Positions 34,876 to 44,765 of a stretch of DNA of 64,000 nt are shown here, piece after piece. The translations under genes were made by a program, and so were the position numbers. The DNA lies in NCBI GenBank assembly GCA_947561395.2, contig OX387195.1, forward strand, positions 1,371,501-1,435,500, in the 5' to 3' direction. The stretch's first letter is position 1. Every line of letters begins with the position of its first letter. Source of the stretch: Buxus sempervirens. Lineage: Eukaryota; Streptophyta; Magnoliopsida; Buxales; Buxaceae. Under the pieces are notes generated by a model, which was not told where the DNA came from, did not search any database, and saw only the letters and a program-made list of their open reading frames with translations.

Positions 34876-37219
34876 TATAGACACCCCAAATTGCACAGTA
34901 AAAATGATCAATAATCAGCAAAAATCATTATCTCCTTTGAAGCCAGCACAGAATTTGAGAAAACAAGTTTTTTTCTTGTATCCGACAACTCAGGTCAGAT
35001 ACAAGCACTCTTCTTCGTATCCGACATGAACTGTCAGATACAAGCAACCTTTAGTGTATCCGGCATCATATGCCGGATACATTAAGGTGCTCGTGTATCC
35101 GACCTGATATGTCGGATACATGATTTTTTGCTCAAATTAGGGTTTTTCGAGAGTTTTCACTTTTACCATCATATCCTTCATTAAATGAGGGAAATCTCGG
35201 AAATAGCCTTAGGGTTAAGGTTGGTGGGCTCTAGACATTATGTTGTGTCTACCATCTCACCAACCCTAACCCTAACCTTTGCCTATAAATAGGAGGCTCC
35301 TCCTCAAGCAAATGGCCAACAACTCTTGCCAAGAACTTTGCCAAGAAGAGCTCCGAGTGAAGAAGGGAACCGCTACGGAACTACTTCCAGAACCCAAGTA
35401 AGCCTCAAACCTATCTTTAATTCTCTGTTTTTACATTCTAGATCTAGATCTCTTCTTCTACCTTTCTGTAGAATAAGGCCTTTGATGTGTGTATGAAAAT
35501 CCTTCCCCGGCTCAAAGTATCTCAAGACTCCCCCTAGCCGTAAAACATGAAGGCGGGATCTAGGAGAAATGAGACTGGAGATTGAACCTAGTGCTAGAAC
35601 CTCTTTTGAATAAGCCTTCTGAATCTGTGAAAACCGTTCAATATTTTAAGTACCCCAAGATTATCTTGAAGAACCGTGTTTAACGGGGAGAGAGAACTAA
35701 GGGAAACGATAATGGAATGAAACCCTAGATTGTTTTTAGAACCCTATTTTGATTAATATGAATGCATGCTATCTTTGCTATGTTGTTGGAATGATTTTTA
35801 CACTTACACACACATAGCTCATGATTTTGGCGGGATAGGCTCATATTTCGGATTTATTGCATTTATTGTGATAAATCTGAAATAAATAGCCCCAAGTAAT
35901 TCTGGAATGTCTTTAAATGATTTTCAAGTGATTTTGATCTATCTTGCACGGATCACACACCTCTTATCACTGTTTTGAATTGATTTTCTCCAAAAATGGC
36001 TTAACTTGACAGCAACTGTACCCCAACTTCGGACACTCATAACTTCATCATCCGGATGAATTTTGGAGTGATTTTAGAACCATGGGAAAGTTGAGGCTGT
36101 CTAGTTTATGCCTACCAAATTTCATTAATATCTATTAAGCCGATTTTTGACACCTCTCTGTCGAAGTTGATAGGTCAGTTCAGGTCTAAACACGGAACCT
36201 GTCACTTCGACTCAGTGCCATGTGTTTGTTTTAAGTCCGATTCGAGTGATTTTTATTTTTGGGCACTCCTTTATGAGTCTATTTTCAAATCCAGTTGGTT
36301 TCATAATTTTTTGACTCCATTTGTGTTATTGGTAATGGATTTACTCAGAGCTGTTCAACAGCACTTTTCTGGGTAAATCTGTGATCTTCGGGGCCTATTC
36401 GGGAGGCCGCCCAAGGCACATCCGAATGAATTTTTGTATGAGGCTAGTTTCATTCGAAAGATGGCCATACAGACTTCATTTACACCAAATTTCATGAATT
36501 TATATGAAGCCATACAGGCTAGTTTTCATGAATTTTTCTAAATGATTTTCCAAAGTTGCCCACTTATTACTTTTAATTATCTCTAGCAGCAACCTTAAGA
36601 GAGGCATAACTCCTAGGATTTCAACTAGATTTAATTGAAATTTTGCATGAGTCCCTTATTTACCATAATATTTCAAATGGATTTGGTTTGATTCAATTTA
36701 AAATTGGATTTGAATGATTTCAAGACAAATGGTTCTTGCTTTTACCGAATTTTCCGGATTTAACTCAACTTGGTTTTGTGCAACTTTTGCTTTGGATTTC
36801 CATCTTTTGATGATATTCCAGAAATGATATTGACATAAAAGAGGATCTGAAATTCATTTGGATTTTCATGTGAAGATATCATACATTTGTCCTTTTTCAA
36901 GGTTTTTAATGATTTTTAGCAAGCTTTCTTATTTTTTGGCATGAACAACACTTGGCAACCACCTTGCGTGGATGAATAGGGGTGCCTAACACCTTCCCCC
37001 GTTCATAATCTAATCCTCTTACCCATCTCTGGATTTGATTTTCAAGTAGGGTTATTTTTACCCTAGAATTTGCCTTTTAGCTCTTTTTGCTTATTTCTAA
37101 TCTTTTGGTGTCCATTCACACCTCAAAAATCTGAATGGTGGCGACTCTCCCACATTTTAAGCTGAGCCCGTGTGTTGACGGAGGGGGAATCATCCCGGTG
37201 ATTTTTCCCATGTCTCACA
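34876..37219 (+). mobile_element. Solo LTR (S4), sister of 19763-22090, target duplication CATGC
   Basis: Starts TATAGACACCCC (terminal TG mutated to TA), ends CCCATGTCTCACA, with perfect CATGC on both sides (34871-34875 and 37220-37224). It aligns along its length with the solo LTR at 19763: same leader, TATA box (35284-35291), TGTCACTTCGAC block, CACCTTCCCCCGTTC and GGTGGCGACTCTCCC end. Visible divergence suggests the two insertions derive from different progenitors or are old. Confidence 0.9.
34978..35119 (+). repeat. Hairpin minisatellite, 39-bp period, four units
   Basis: Units start at 34978, 35017, 35056 and 35095, exactly 39 bp apart. Unit 3 has 11-bp arms GTATCCGGCAT / ATGCCGGATAC. 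Unit 4 has 9-bp arms GTATCCGAC / GTCGGATAC. Units 1 and 2 have one mismatch in the stem. Confidence 0.88.
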
Positions 37220-37224
37220 CATGC

Positions 37225-37764
37225 AAAAATTAATTAAATTTCCTAGTAGTTATTTCATCAAAGATCTCACATTATTCATCATCTAAATGAAAGTAAAACC
37301 CTTACCTTAAACCAGCCCCAAATCTCTTAGGGTTTCTCTTATTCCCTCTTTTCTTCTTCTAATCCTCCTATAACAAGCATTGAAGAAATAGATAAATAAA
37401 AATAACAATAAAACTTGGAAGGAGGTGTAGAGAACTTGAGGAAAGGGACAAGACTTACCTACGGATTGTGTGTTTCTTGAGGAAGAGTAAAAGAAGCAAA
37501 AGGGAAAAAGGTAAGAAGGTACGGTTTTGGTTCTTTAGGGCAAAGGGACAAAAGGGTTTTGGACTGTACGATTTTGGCTTCTCCCCTTTTTGGTTTCCTC
37601 TCTTTTAAAGTAAAGACTCTCTAATGTGTATGTGCCACTAGGGAGGGTCCTACACCAACACCAATTAAAATCCCCAAATGAAATGACCCTTGACCAGTCC
37701 AAAGTTGACTAAGGTCAAAGTTATGTTTATTTTTGCTTTCTTTTGACCAAGTTGTTACAAAATC
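37225..37764. other. Right end of the S2 LTR
   Basis: No gene; ends TTGTTACA at 37759, followed by the AAATC duplication. Confidence 0.6.
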
Positions 37765-38946
37765 CATAGTAAATCAATAGAAAACAAAACAAGAATAGTT
37801 ATACAACCAAACCCTACAAATTTTAGAAGAAAAACCCCACATGCAAGTGATTTTCCAGTTTATCCAAACCCTAGGAGAAAGAAGTATGAAAATCCATAGC
37901 AAATCAATAGAAAACTAAACAAGATAGTAATACAACCAAAACCCTACAGATTTTAGAAGCAAAACCCAACATGCAAATAATTTCTTCAAATAAATCAAAC
38001 CCTAGAAAAAGAATACAAATTTTGTAATACATTTTGTTTTGAAGGGTTTGCTGCTTACTTGTGTAAATGAGAAGCACAACTTCTCTCCTAGCTCTTCTCT
38101 TCTTCTACTTCTTCTCCTTTTTCTTGAAGCTTTCAAGCAAGCTCCCACTCTTCTTCTCTTGTTCTATACGTCCAAGACGAGGAAGGGTTTTCAAAAACAC
38201 TAGATATTTTAGTTAAAGCATCCTTTTATATGCCCAACTCTTGATCTTTCAAATATACCCCTAAACAAAGCTTTCATTTAACTAAAACCCTTAGGTTGTA
38301 CCTAAGGCATACCAGGGGGTACCTTAATGTTATGAGGAAGGGTACCTTAGTGTTTAAAGGGGGTTTACCTTAGTTATTCCAATGGGTATACTTTAAGTAT
38401 ATTTGGGGGGATGTACTTTAGTAATATAAGAGGGGTACCTTAGTTATAGAAGGGGTGTACCTTAGTTGTATGAGGGGGTACATTTAGGTAATACAAGAGA
38501 TGTACCCTAGGTAATATAAGGGGTATACCTTAGTTATACAAGGGAGTACCTTAGTTATACAAAGGGGGTACTTTAGTTATACGAAAGGGGTTACCTTAGT
38601 TATATAAGGGGGTGTACCTTCGGTAAAACAAAAGGGTACCTTAGGCATTTAAGTGGGGTACCTTAAACAATACAAGGGGGTACCTTAAACAATACAAGGG
38701 GGTACATTAGGTATTCAAGTGGGGTACCTTAAGCAATACAAGGGGGTACTTTAAGCAATACAAAGGGGTACCTTAGGTATAATTAGGAGGTACTTTAGGT
38801 ATACATGTGGGGTACCTTAGGTAATACAAGGGGATACCTTAAGTATATTGAAAGGGTACCTTAGGCAATACTTTGGGAGTACTTTAGGTAATACATGGAG
38901 ATACTTTAGGTGTAGTTGGGGGATACTTTAGGTAATACATGGGGGT
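37765..38946. other. Outer LTR, third part, with the GGTACCTTA array
   Basis: No gene. Two related segments (37757-37860 and 37888-37990) share AATCCATAG.AAATCAATAG and ACCAAACCCTACA. The GGTACCTTA array starts near 38295. Confidence 0.6.
38295..38946. repeat. GGTACCTTAG minisatellite, left portion
   Basis: About 30 degenerate units of roughly 20 bp (GGGGTACCTTAG.TATACAA), each with the palindromic core GGTACC. It continues at 43351-43480 beyond the S5 solo LTR. Confidence 0.9.
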
Positions 38947-39714
38947 TGTGCGCACCTGATTTCGCACGACGAGGTGCACGTGAGCGTGTGCGTGCCTCGG
39001 GACATTTGGAGTCGCCACTGCTTGAGAGGTGCAGGTAGACACAAAAGGTGCCTATCCTGGCCTAATTTTTCTGGTCTGCGGCTTATTTAAAGATTCTGGC
39101 TAAGTTCTCGGTTACGTCCAGGGAAGTCCAAAGATGCCCTGGCCCACCCCGTCGGTCTGACAAGTCCCTTGGGTCTCCCTGGTTCGAATCAACTTATTCT
39201 CACCCAATTCCTAGGCCAGCATGCAATTTATTTGGTCTAGTATGGACCACTAAAGTGGTGTGGGTCCCTTTTTATTTGATTTTATCTTAATTTATTTACA
39301 TGATCTGGGTCGGACGTGGGCCCCGTTGGGAGGCCCCTTAGATTCCATGGTGAGCTTAGATTAAGCCTAAGGCCCATTAGGGTTATTAAGTAACCCTTTT
39401 TAGACTTGGTTATTTGGTTTAAAGACTGATTAAATATTTACAAGATTAGTGGGTTAAAGCTTTTAGGGCCCAATGGGCTTGGATTTGGCCCATGGGCAAT
39501 TAACCAAGTAGCCTTGGGCCTGTTTATCGGAAACATGCCTTGGTTTGGGCCGGATTATATGTGGGCCCCGTTGGAAGGCCCACATGCCTTACTGGGCCCA
39601 AGTCACAAAAAGGGGTTTGGGATGACCCAAAGACCCAATTGGTTCAAGTTAATCGAAATGGGTCGGATCGGATCCAACCGGGTCCCATAAATGGATTTTT
39701 ATGGGTTAAATGGG

Positions 39715-39830
39715 CCGGACCGCATATATAATACGGATTGGACACGACCGCAGATGCAATGCGGTCAAGGCCTAACTACATATTAAATGTGGTCGGGCTT
39801 AAACCGCACTGTATATACGGTTCATGCCCG
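39715..39830. repeat. Hairpin units of the CCGCA / TGCGG type
   Basis: Several short inverted units, for example GACCGCA / TGCGGTC around a GATGCAA loop. Related units carry TACATATTAAATGTGG and CCGCACTGTATATACGG. Confidence 0.65.
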
Positions 39831-40983
39831 AACTCCAAAAATGGCCGAAATGGCCTCGGGGTCCTGCTTGATTTCCTTCCCGATGACTTCCGCCGTCTAC
39901 CTTGAGTTCGAAGCCAACTCACAGTGGCTTGAACCTTCATTTTTGCATTCAAAAATACATTCTCTTCCTCCATTCATACATTTAACTAATCACGCATTAT
40001 CATATAAGATAAACCAAACAACGGAATTCATGTACATGAAAGAAGAAAAAACATATGACACACACAATAATGACAAATGATATGACGTCAACTGGGAAAC
40101 TAGGTGCACTTTTAAAATCTGATTGACGTTATTAAAAGGAAAACGTCTGTCAATGAGTTTAAAAAAAAAAACTTTTGATGTTAACCTTTATAAAACAAAT
40201 TAAAAAAAAAAGATTTTAGACATACTTTCCTTATGCTATAAGTGAGAGTGATTAAAAGAAACATGTAGACCAAGAATGAGGATGATCAAGTGTGTGTGAA
40301 ATCTGTTGTCCCTATACGAATATAAACAACAAAAGAAGGGTATATAAGCAAGCAAATAAGTAACATATTCTAATGAAGGGAAAGAGGGGATAGAATTATG
40401 GATACAGCGGACATCAGAAGAGGGCATATCCCCCTTTTAATGAAAGAAATCAACACACAAAAATAAGATTTAAGCTTGCTTAAATTCTTCCTTTATACTT
40501 CATGAAAGAGCTCTCCTCCCTTTTATTTGTATGGAGTCTCCCCCTTACTATGGGGAGACTCCAATAGTATACAAAAGAAAACCAAGCGGTGAGTGAAAGA
40601 TAATGAAAATAGATCCAAAGATAATAAAATAAGCTGGATTAACAAGACTTTTATTTCAATACATGTTGAAAGAAAATACAACAAATGATATTACCTTAGT
40701 GTTACCTTTCTATCAAGATGATCTGTGGTCCTCCCAAGGATGTAGGCAACAACTCAAGAGTTCTCCCTATTCCACAGACAGCTTATTTTATGTTTTTGTG
40801 TGTAAAAAGTGGGGAAAAGGAGCAACGGAGGGGTTTATAAGGGTATTTTAGTCATAAAAAGGGTTTGGATGAATGAGTAGAGCTTCACAAGGATCAAAGG
40901 TTGCTGGAGGGGTAGGGGGTCGACTGGGCAAAGAGGCCTTACAAGCAATGGGGGGTGGAGGCCTATTTATAGGCAAAAATTCC

Positions 40984-41170
40984 GTGACCGCATTTGAAAT
41001 GCAGTCATGCCTTGTCTGCATTTCAAATGCGGACGAACTGTCCATGTGAGCAAATCTGCACGAATCTGCCAGCTGTCGCCATTGGCGACGCGTGGCAGGC
41101 TTCTAGAAGACCAAAACAACATTTGAAATGCGGACAAGGTACATCCACATTTCAAATGCGGTCACACACA
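40984..41170. repeat. GCATTTGAAATGC hairpin units upstream of the minus-strand TATA
   Basis: Four inverted motifs of CCGCATTTGAAATGCAG or CTGCATTTCAAATGCGG, in two closely spaced pairs. They lie on the upstream side of the minus-strand TATA box at about 40970. Confidence 0.75.
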
Positions 41171-41432
41171 TTTTTTAAGTGCTGGATTTGAAATCCATTA
41201 TCCAATTTAGTTCATAAGCAATATTTTATTCGATTTTTATGAATATTTTATTACAAAAATCAAGATTTTTTATTAAAATATTATTTAAAAATCAAAATAT
41301 TTTTATAAAATAATTATTTTATCTCTGATTTTTTTATTCTGCCTTTTGTTGCTATTTTGCCACATGAGCAGTTTTTCTGAAACTTTGACTAGCCATAACT
41401 TTCTCGTCCGACGTCCGATTCCAGCAAACTTA

Positions 41433-43036
41433 GGTGGCGTTTGGTGAGCATTATAGAATCTGGATTCTAGTAGAATCCGATTCCATAATCCAAAAGGTGT
41501 GTTTGGTTGGGATTTTAAGTCCGGATTCTACTATCCGGTTGTATAATCAAGCCCATAATCAGAATCTACTTTTTTGGTGATTATAGGGATTATGAACATT
41601 GGTGCTTATATTTCCAAAACCTGTGATTCTAGAGATTATGTATAACATATTATAATAAATAATAACATTATAAGTATTATAATATAATATATTCTATTAT
41701 ATGATATATAATTGATAGTACAATATTAAATTATATTACATGTAATAAAAATATTATTATAATAATAGTATACATTATTATATTATATATAATAAATTAT
41801 AAATTTCAATATAATGTACATTATAAATTATTATTATTATTATTATTATATATTATTTTAATAACAACAAATTATAATATAACTTATATTACATTATAAA
41901 TTTTATTATATTATTATTATAATAATATTATATTATTATAATAAACATATTATTACATCATAAAATATAATATATTGTAATAATTTAATATTATAATATA
42001 TATATATATATATATATTATATTTAATATAATAATATTGTATAAATTATAATATAACTTATATTAGAATTTATGTTATAATAAACATTAATTATATTGTA
42101 GTATTATTATAATAATATTATATTATTATATAATAATCTGAAACATATTAATATATTATATATTTTAAACAAATTAATATTAATAATATTATATTGTTAC
42201 AATAAACATATTATAATAATATTATATACATATATATTTAATATAATAATATTCAAATTTAATATATTATATTAATATTAACATAATTATATATATTAAT
42301 ATATTTAACAAATTTAATATTATAATATATTATATTTTATTAAATTTAGTGTTACAATAAATTTATTATAATATTATATATAATACACATAAAGTTTGAG
42401 TTATAATAAACATAAATTATATATTATAATAAGTTATAATATAATTTATATTATAAATTATAATATAGTTTATATTATAATATACATAATATTTTATTAT
42501 TATATTATTATAATATTATAAATTATAATACTATTATAACTATTATATATATTATATAATATAATATTTACAGTATCATATGATATTATAATAATAATAT
42601 ATAATATAATATATATTATTATAATATTATTAAAATAATAGTAGTGTTATTATAGTACATAATATAAATAATAATATTATTATTATCATATTATTATATA
42701 ATATTATTATATTATTATAATATTATATATAAATTTATATATTATATAAAAATATACATGTTACGTAATAATATATGTGATTTTAAATACGACTTTAATT
42801 TTTCTATATATATTATATTATTTTTATGTAATTTTTAATAAAAAAAACTCCAAATTTAATCTCAATAATCGTTGGCACCAAACAAGATTCCAAATTCTAA
42901 TTTAAAAATCTAAGTTCACAATCCAACTTATCCAAATAGGATTTTGGTTTTCTAAAATCGAGGAAATATAATTTGGATTATAAAATCTAGGATTAGAATC
43001 CTAATCCAGATTCTATAATGCCCACCAAACGCCACC
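41433..43036. mobile_element. PIF/Harbinger-like non-autonomous element with a very AT-rich core, duplication TTA
   Basis: Seen: long inverted ends beginning GGTGGCGTTTGGTG.GCAT, with ATAGAATCTGGATTCTA on the left. TTA lies on both sides (41430-41432 and 43037-43039). The core (about 41640-42840) is almost only A and T, full of ATTATTATA and TATAATATT. No transposase. Related in end motif to the elements at 47 and 4378. Confidence 0.92.
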
Positions 43037-43350
43037 TTAGTGTCATTGAAATCAGCTCGGAATTATCTATCCATTGAGCTAGATTATGGCGGCAAACTCT
43101 AATTTTTAGCAGAAAGTCAATTTCTGCTCCCCCTAAGGTTTGACCAGCCCATAATTTCTTCATCCGGACTCCAATTTGAGCAAACTCAGTTGCGTTGAAG
43201 CCATGTCGGAATTTCCTTTTCAATGGAATGAAGTATGGTGCTCAATTTGTACTAGATCAAAAAGTAAATTTTTGGCCCCCTCAAGGTTTATCTTTTCAAA
43301 TCAGAAATTCATTTTCTGCACTTTTGGGGGGCAAAAATCAGGTGCTAACA

Positions 43351-43740
43351 GGGGTACTTTAGGTAATACATAAGGGTACCTTAGATATACTTGGGTGGTA
43401 CCTTAGTATTATTCGGAATGGTACCTTGGGTATACTTGGGAAGTTCTTTGGGTATTCTTAGGAGATACTTTAGGTACACTTAACTCTAATTTTTCAAAAT
43501 TTGATTTCTAATTCACTAGAACTAATTGGAGAATTAATACCTTAAGCCAATTAAAATCTAAATATAACCTAAAGCTTTCTTTTAATAGAACCTTCAACAT
43601 ACTTCAACTTGTTTTCTCTAATCCTCGGGTATAATCCACACTACCTTATCTTCATATCACAATTGCTTAATTAGTCTAATAATCTCACTTTAGATAATTA
43701 AGCTTAATAATTAATATATGATCCGGGTCGGGGTTTTACA
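43351..43740. other. Outer LTR, right end, with the rest of the GGTACCTTA array
   Basis: GGTACCTTAG units continue to about 43480, then AT-rich sequence to GGGTTTTACA at 43740. No gene. Confidence 0.65.
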
Positions 43741-43892
43741 ATATTCATCCAACCCAGCAAGGTATTGTCCACTTTGAGCTTAAGCCCGCACGGTTTTGTT
43801 CTCAAAAGGCGCTTCGTTTGGTTAAGTGTTCTCCCTGACTCTTATACCATACCAGGTATCATCCATTTCTAATGTGGGATCGGGATATCACA
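43741..43892 (-). mobile_element. TRIM LTR, family A, damaged copy
   Basis: ATATTCATCC (continuation of the LTR broken at 18671) is fused to AACCCAGCAAGGTATTGTCC and runs to GGGATATCACA. It is followed by ATCTCCCCCCTTC, which on the minus strand is a polypurine tract immediately before the LTR. The junction at about 43750 implies a deletion between two LTR copies. Confidence 0.65.
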
Positions 43893-44052
43893 ATCTCCCC
43901 CCTTCAAAACTGTACGTCCCAGTGCAGTGGCCACCTAGAAGCCTGCCAGCCTCTCATGGGCCTGCCCTAATCGGTCCAGCCACCTCCTACAGGCAACGCC
44001 AGGACCCACATCTGCCACAGATTCTAGACCCAGAATCAGCTCTGATACAATT

Positions 44053-44365
44053 TGTAACGTCTCGGACCCATACCCAGCAAGATATTGTCCGCTCTGGGCC
44101 CAATGGGCCCTCACAGATTTATTCTCAAGGGATAACACGAGAAAACTTCACAATGGTCACCCATCCGAGCACGCTTAACTTGAGAGTTCTAAGGGGATTT
44201 AGTCCTACATTATGTCTTAAAAAGCCTCTTGCTTTGTAAGGGATCACAAGACTACTTATAACATCCCCGAGCATTGTGGGATCTCAACCATATGTACATC
44301 CTCGCTTGTTAGCTCGCCAAGTGAGATTACCCATTCACGTCACAGCTACCCGATAGGATGTCACA
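44053..44365 (-). mobile_element. Cassandra-like TRIM LTR with 5S-rRNA-derived sequence, 313 bp
   Basis: Plus strand TGTAACGTC..., ending GGATGTCACA; hence TGTGACATCC...ACGTTACA on the minus strand (TG..CA). The 3' side is followed by TTGTATCAGAGC, a near match to the TGGTATCAGAGC initiator-tRNA-Met primer site. The 5' side is preceded by a purine tract (minus GGAGGGGAGTA). It contains a 5S-rRNA-like segment (44129-44196). Cassandra elements are non-coding terminal-repeat retrotransposons in miniature, defined by a 5S promoter in the LTR. The arrangement A-PBS-interior-PPT-this LTR-PBS-interior-PPT-A' is chimeric. Confidence 0.75.
44129..44196 (-). promoter_or_regulatory. 5S-rRNA-like internal promoter segment lacking the intermediate element
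   Basis: Minus strand: AGAACTCTCAAGTTAAGCGT, then GCTCGGATGGGTGACC, then GAAGTTTTCTCGTGTTATCC. These match the A-box, C-box and 3' end of plant 5S rRNA. The roughly 18 bases between GTGCT and GGATGGGTGACC, which hold the intermediate element in 5S genes, are missing. Pol III activity is therefore doubtful. Confidence 0.7.
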
Positions 44366-44446
44366 TACTCCCCTCCATGGGACAATGTGTCCTTGCATTG
44401 GGCCGAACCCCCACACTTTCCGGTCGGGGCAGACTCTGATATCATT

Positions 44447-44600
44447 TGTAACGACCCAACCCAGCAAGGTATTGTTCGCTTTGAGCCTAAGCCCGCACGA
44501 TTTTGTCCTCAAAAAGCGCCTTGCTAGTTGGAGTGTTCTCCCTAACTCTTATACCATACCAGGTATTCATCCGTTTCCAATGTGGGATCAAGATATCACA
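44447..44600 (-). mobile_element. TRIM LTR, family A, 154 bp, with primer-binding site
   Basis: TGTAACGACCC... to ...GATATCACA on the plus strand. On the minus strand it ends GTCGTTACA and is followed by AATGATATCAGAGTC (near the TGGTATCAGAGC primer site). The short interior (44377-44432) separates it from the polypurine tract of the Cassandra-like LTR. Confidence 0.75.
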
Positions 44601-44607
44601 ATAATAT

Positions 44608-44765
44608 TGTGAGATCCCGAGTTTGACATTAGTCAAGGAGGAGAAGGTGAAGGGCTATATATGTGGGCTTGTGACTCCCTTAAGCAACAAAGCCTTTTGG
44701 GGTAAAACACAAGAGCAAAACCGTGAGACCCAGTGGGCTATAGCAAACAATATTGTTGCAACTAG
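44608..44765 (+). mobile_element. Probable further TRIM-type LTR fragment
   Basis: Starts TGTGAGATCCCGAG and has the order GGAGGAGAAGG, CAACAAAGCC, CCGTGAGACCCAGTGGGC, CAAACAATATTGTTGC. This recalls common plant TRIM LTRs (TGTGAGATCCC start, GGGC..GGACAATATC end). The right boundary is unclear. Confidence 0.45.

Larger units (their letters stand above)
23375..37759 (-). mobile_element. Solo LTR (S2), about 2.6 kb of its own sequence, target duplication AAATC
   Basis: Starts TGTCACACCGCG at 23375 and ends AAGTTGTTACA at 37759. The perfect 5-bp duplication AAATC lies at 23370-23374 and 37760-37764. Removing the span rejoins host sequence as TAGAAATCCATAG, with a related copy at 37888 in the same host. 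Inside are the inverted-repeat element (23942-30904) and two solo LTRs (32197-34674, 34876-37219). On the minus strand it begins TGTAACAAC and ends GGTGTGACA. No coding sequence of its own. Confidence 0.75.
38947..43350 (-). mobile_element. Solo LTR (S5), target duplication GGGGT, carrying a MITE
   Basis: Starts TGTGCGCACCTGATTT, ends AAATCAGGTGCTAACA (a 16-bp imperfect terminal inversion), with perfect GGGGT at 38942-38946 and 43351-43355. The minus strand begins TGTTAGCACCTGATTTTTGC and has GGCGACTCC near its 3' end, as in Tat/Ogre LTRs. A minus-strand TATAAATA lies near 40965-40972. Removing the MITE (41433-43036 plus TTA) leaves about 2.8 kb. No protein is encoded. Confidence 0.88.
18672..43740 (-). 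mobile_element. Outer solo LTR (about 3.9 kb of its own sequence) carrying nested insertions
   Basis: Inference from several visible facts. The span starts TGTAGCTCCCC and ends GGTCGGGGTTTTACA (TG..CA). The flanking 5-mers are GTATT (18667-18671) and ATATT (43741-43745), 4 of 5 matching. The family-A TRIM sequence broken at 18671 resumes at 43742. After removing the three direct insertions with their target duplications (19763-22090, 23375-37759, 38947-43350), the remaining sequence joins sensibly. The CATTCAACCAAGG repeats lie on both sides of the first and the GTACCTTA array on both sides of the last. On the minus strand it starts TGTAAAACCCCG, a start common in Tekay/Del-type Ty3/gypsy LTRs. 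No internal protein remains. Confidence 0.6.

Noticed and set aside
43826-44239. 137-codon plus frame
   Set aside because: Runs antisense across TRIM LTRs and primer sites; no protein function expected.
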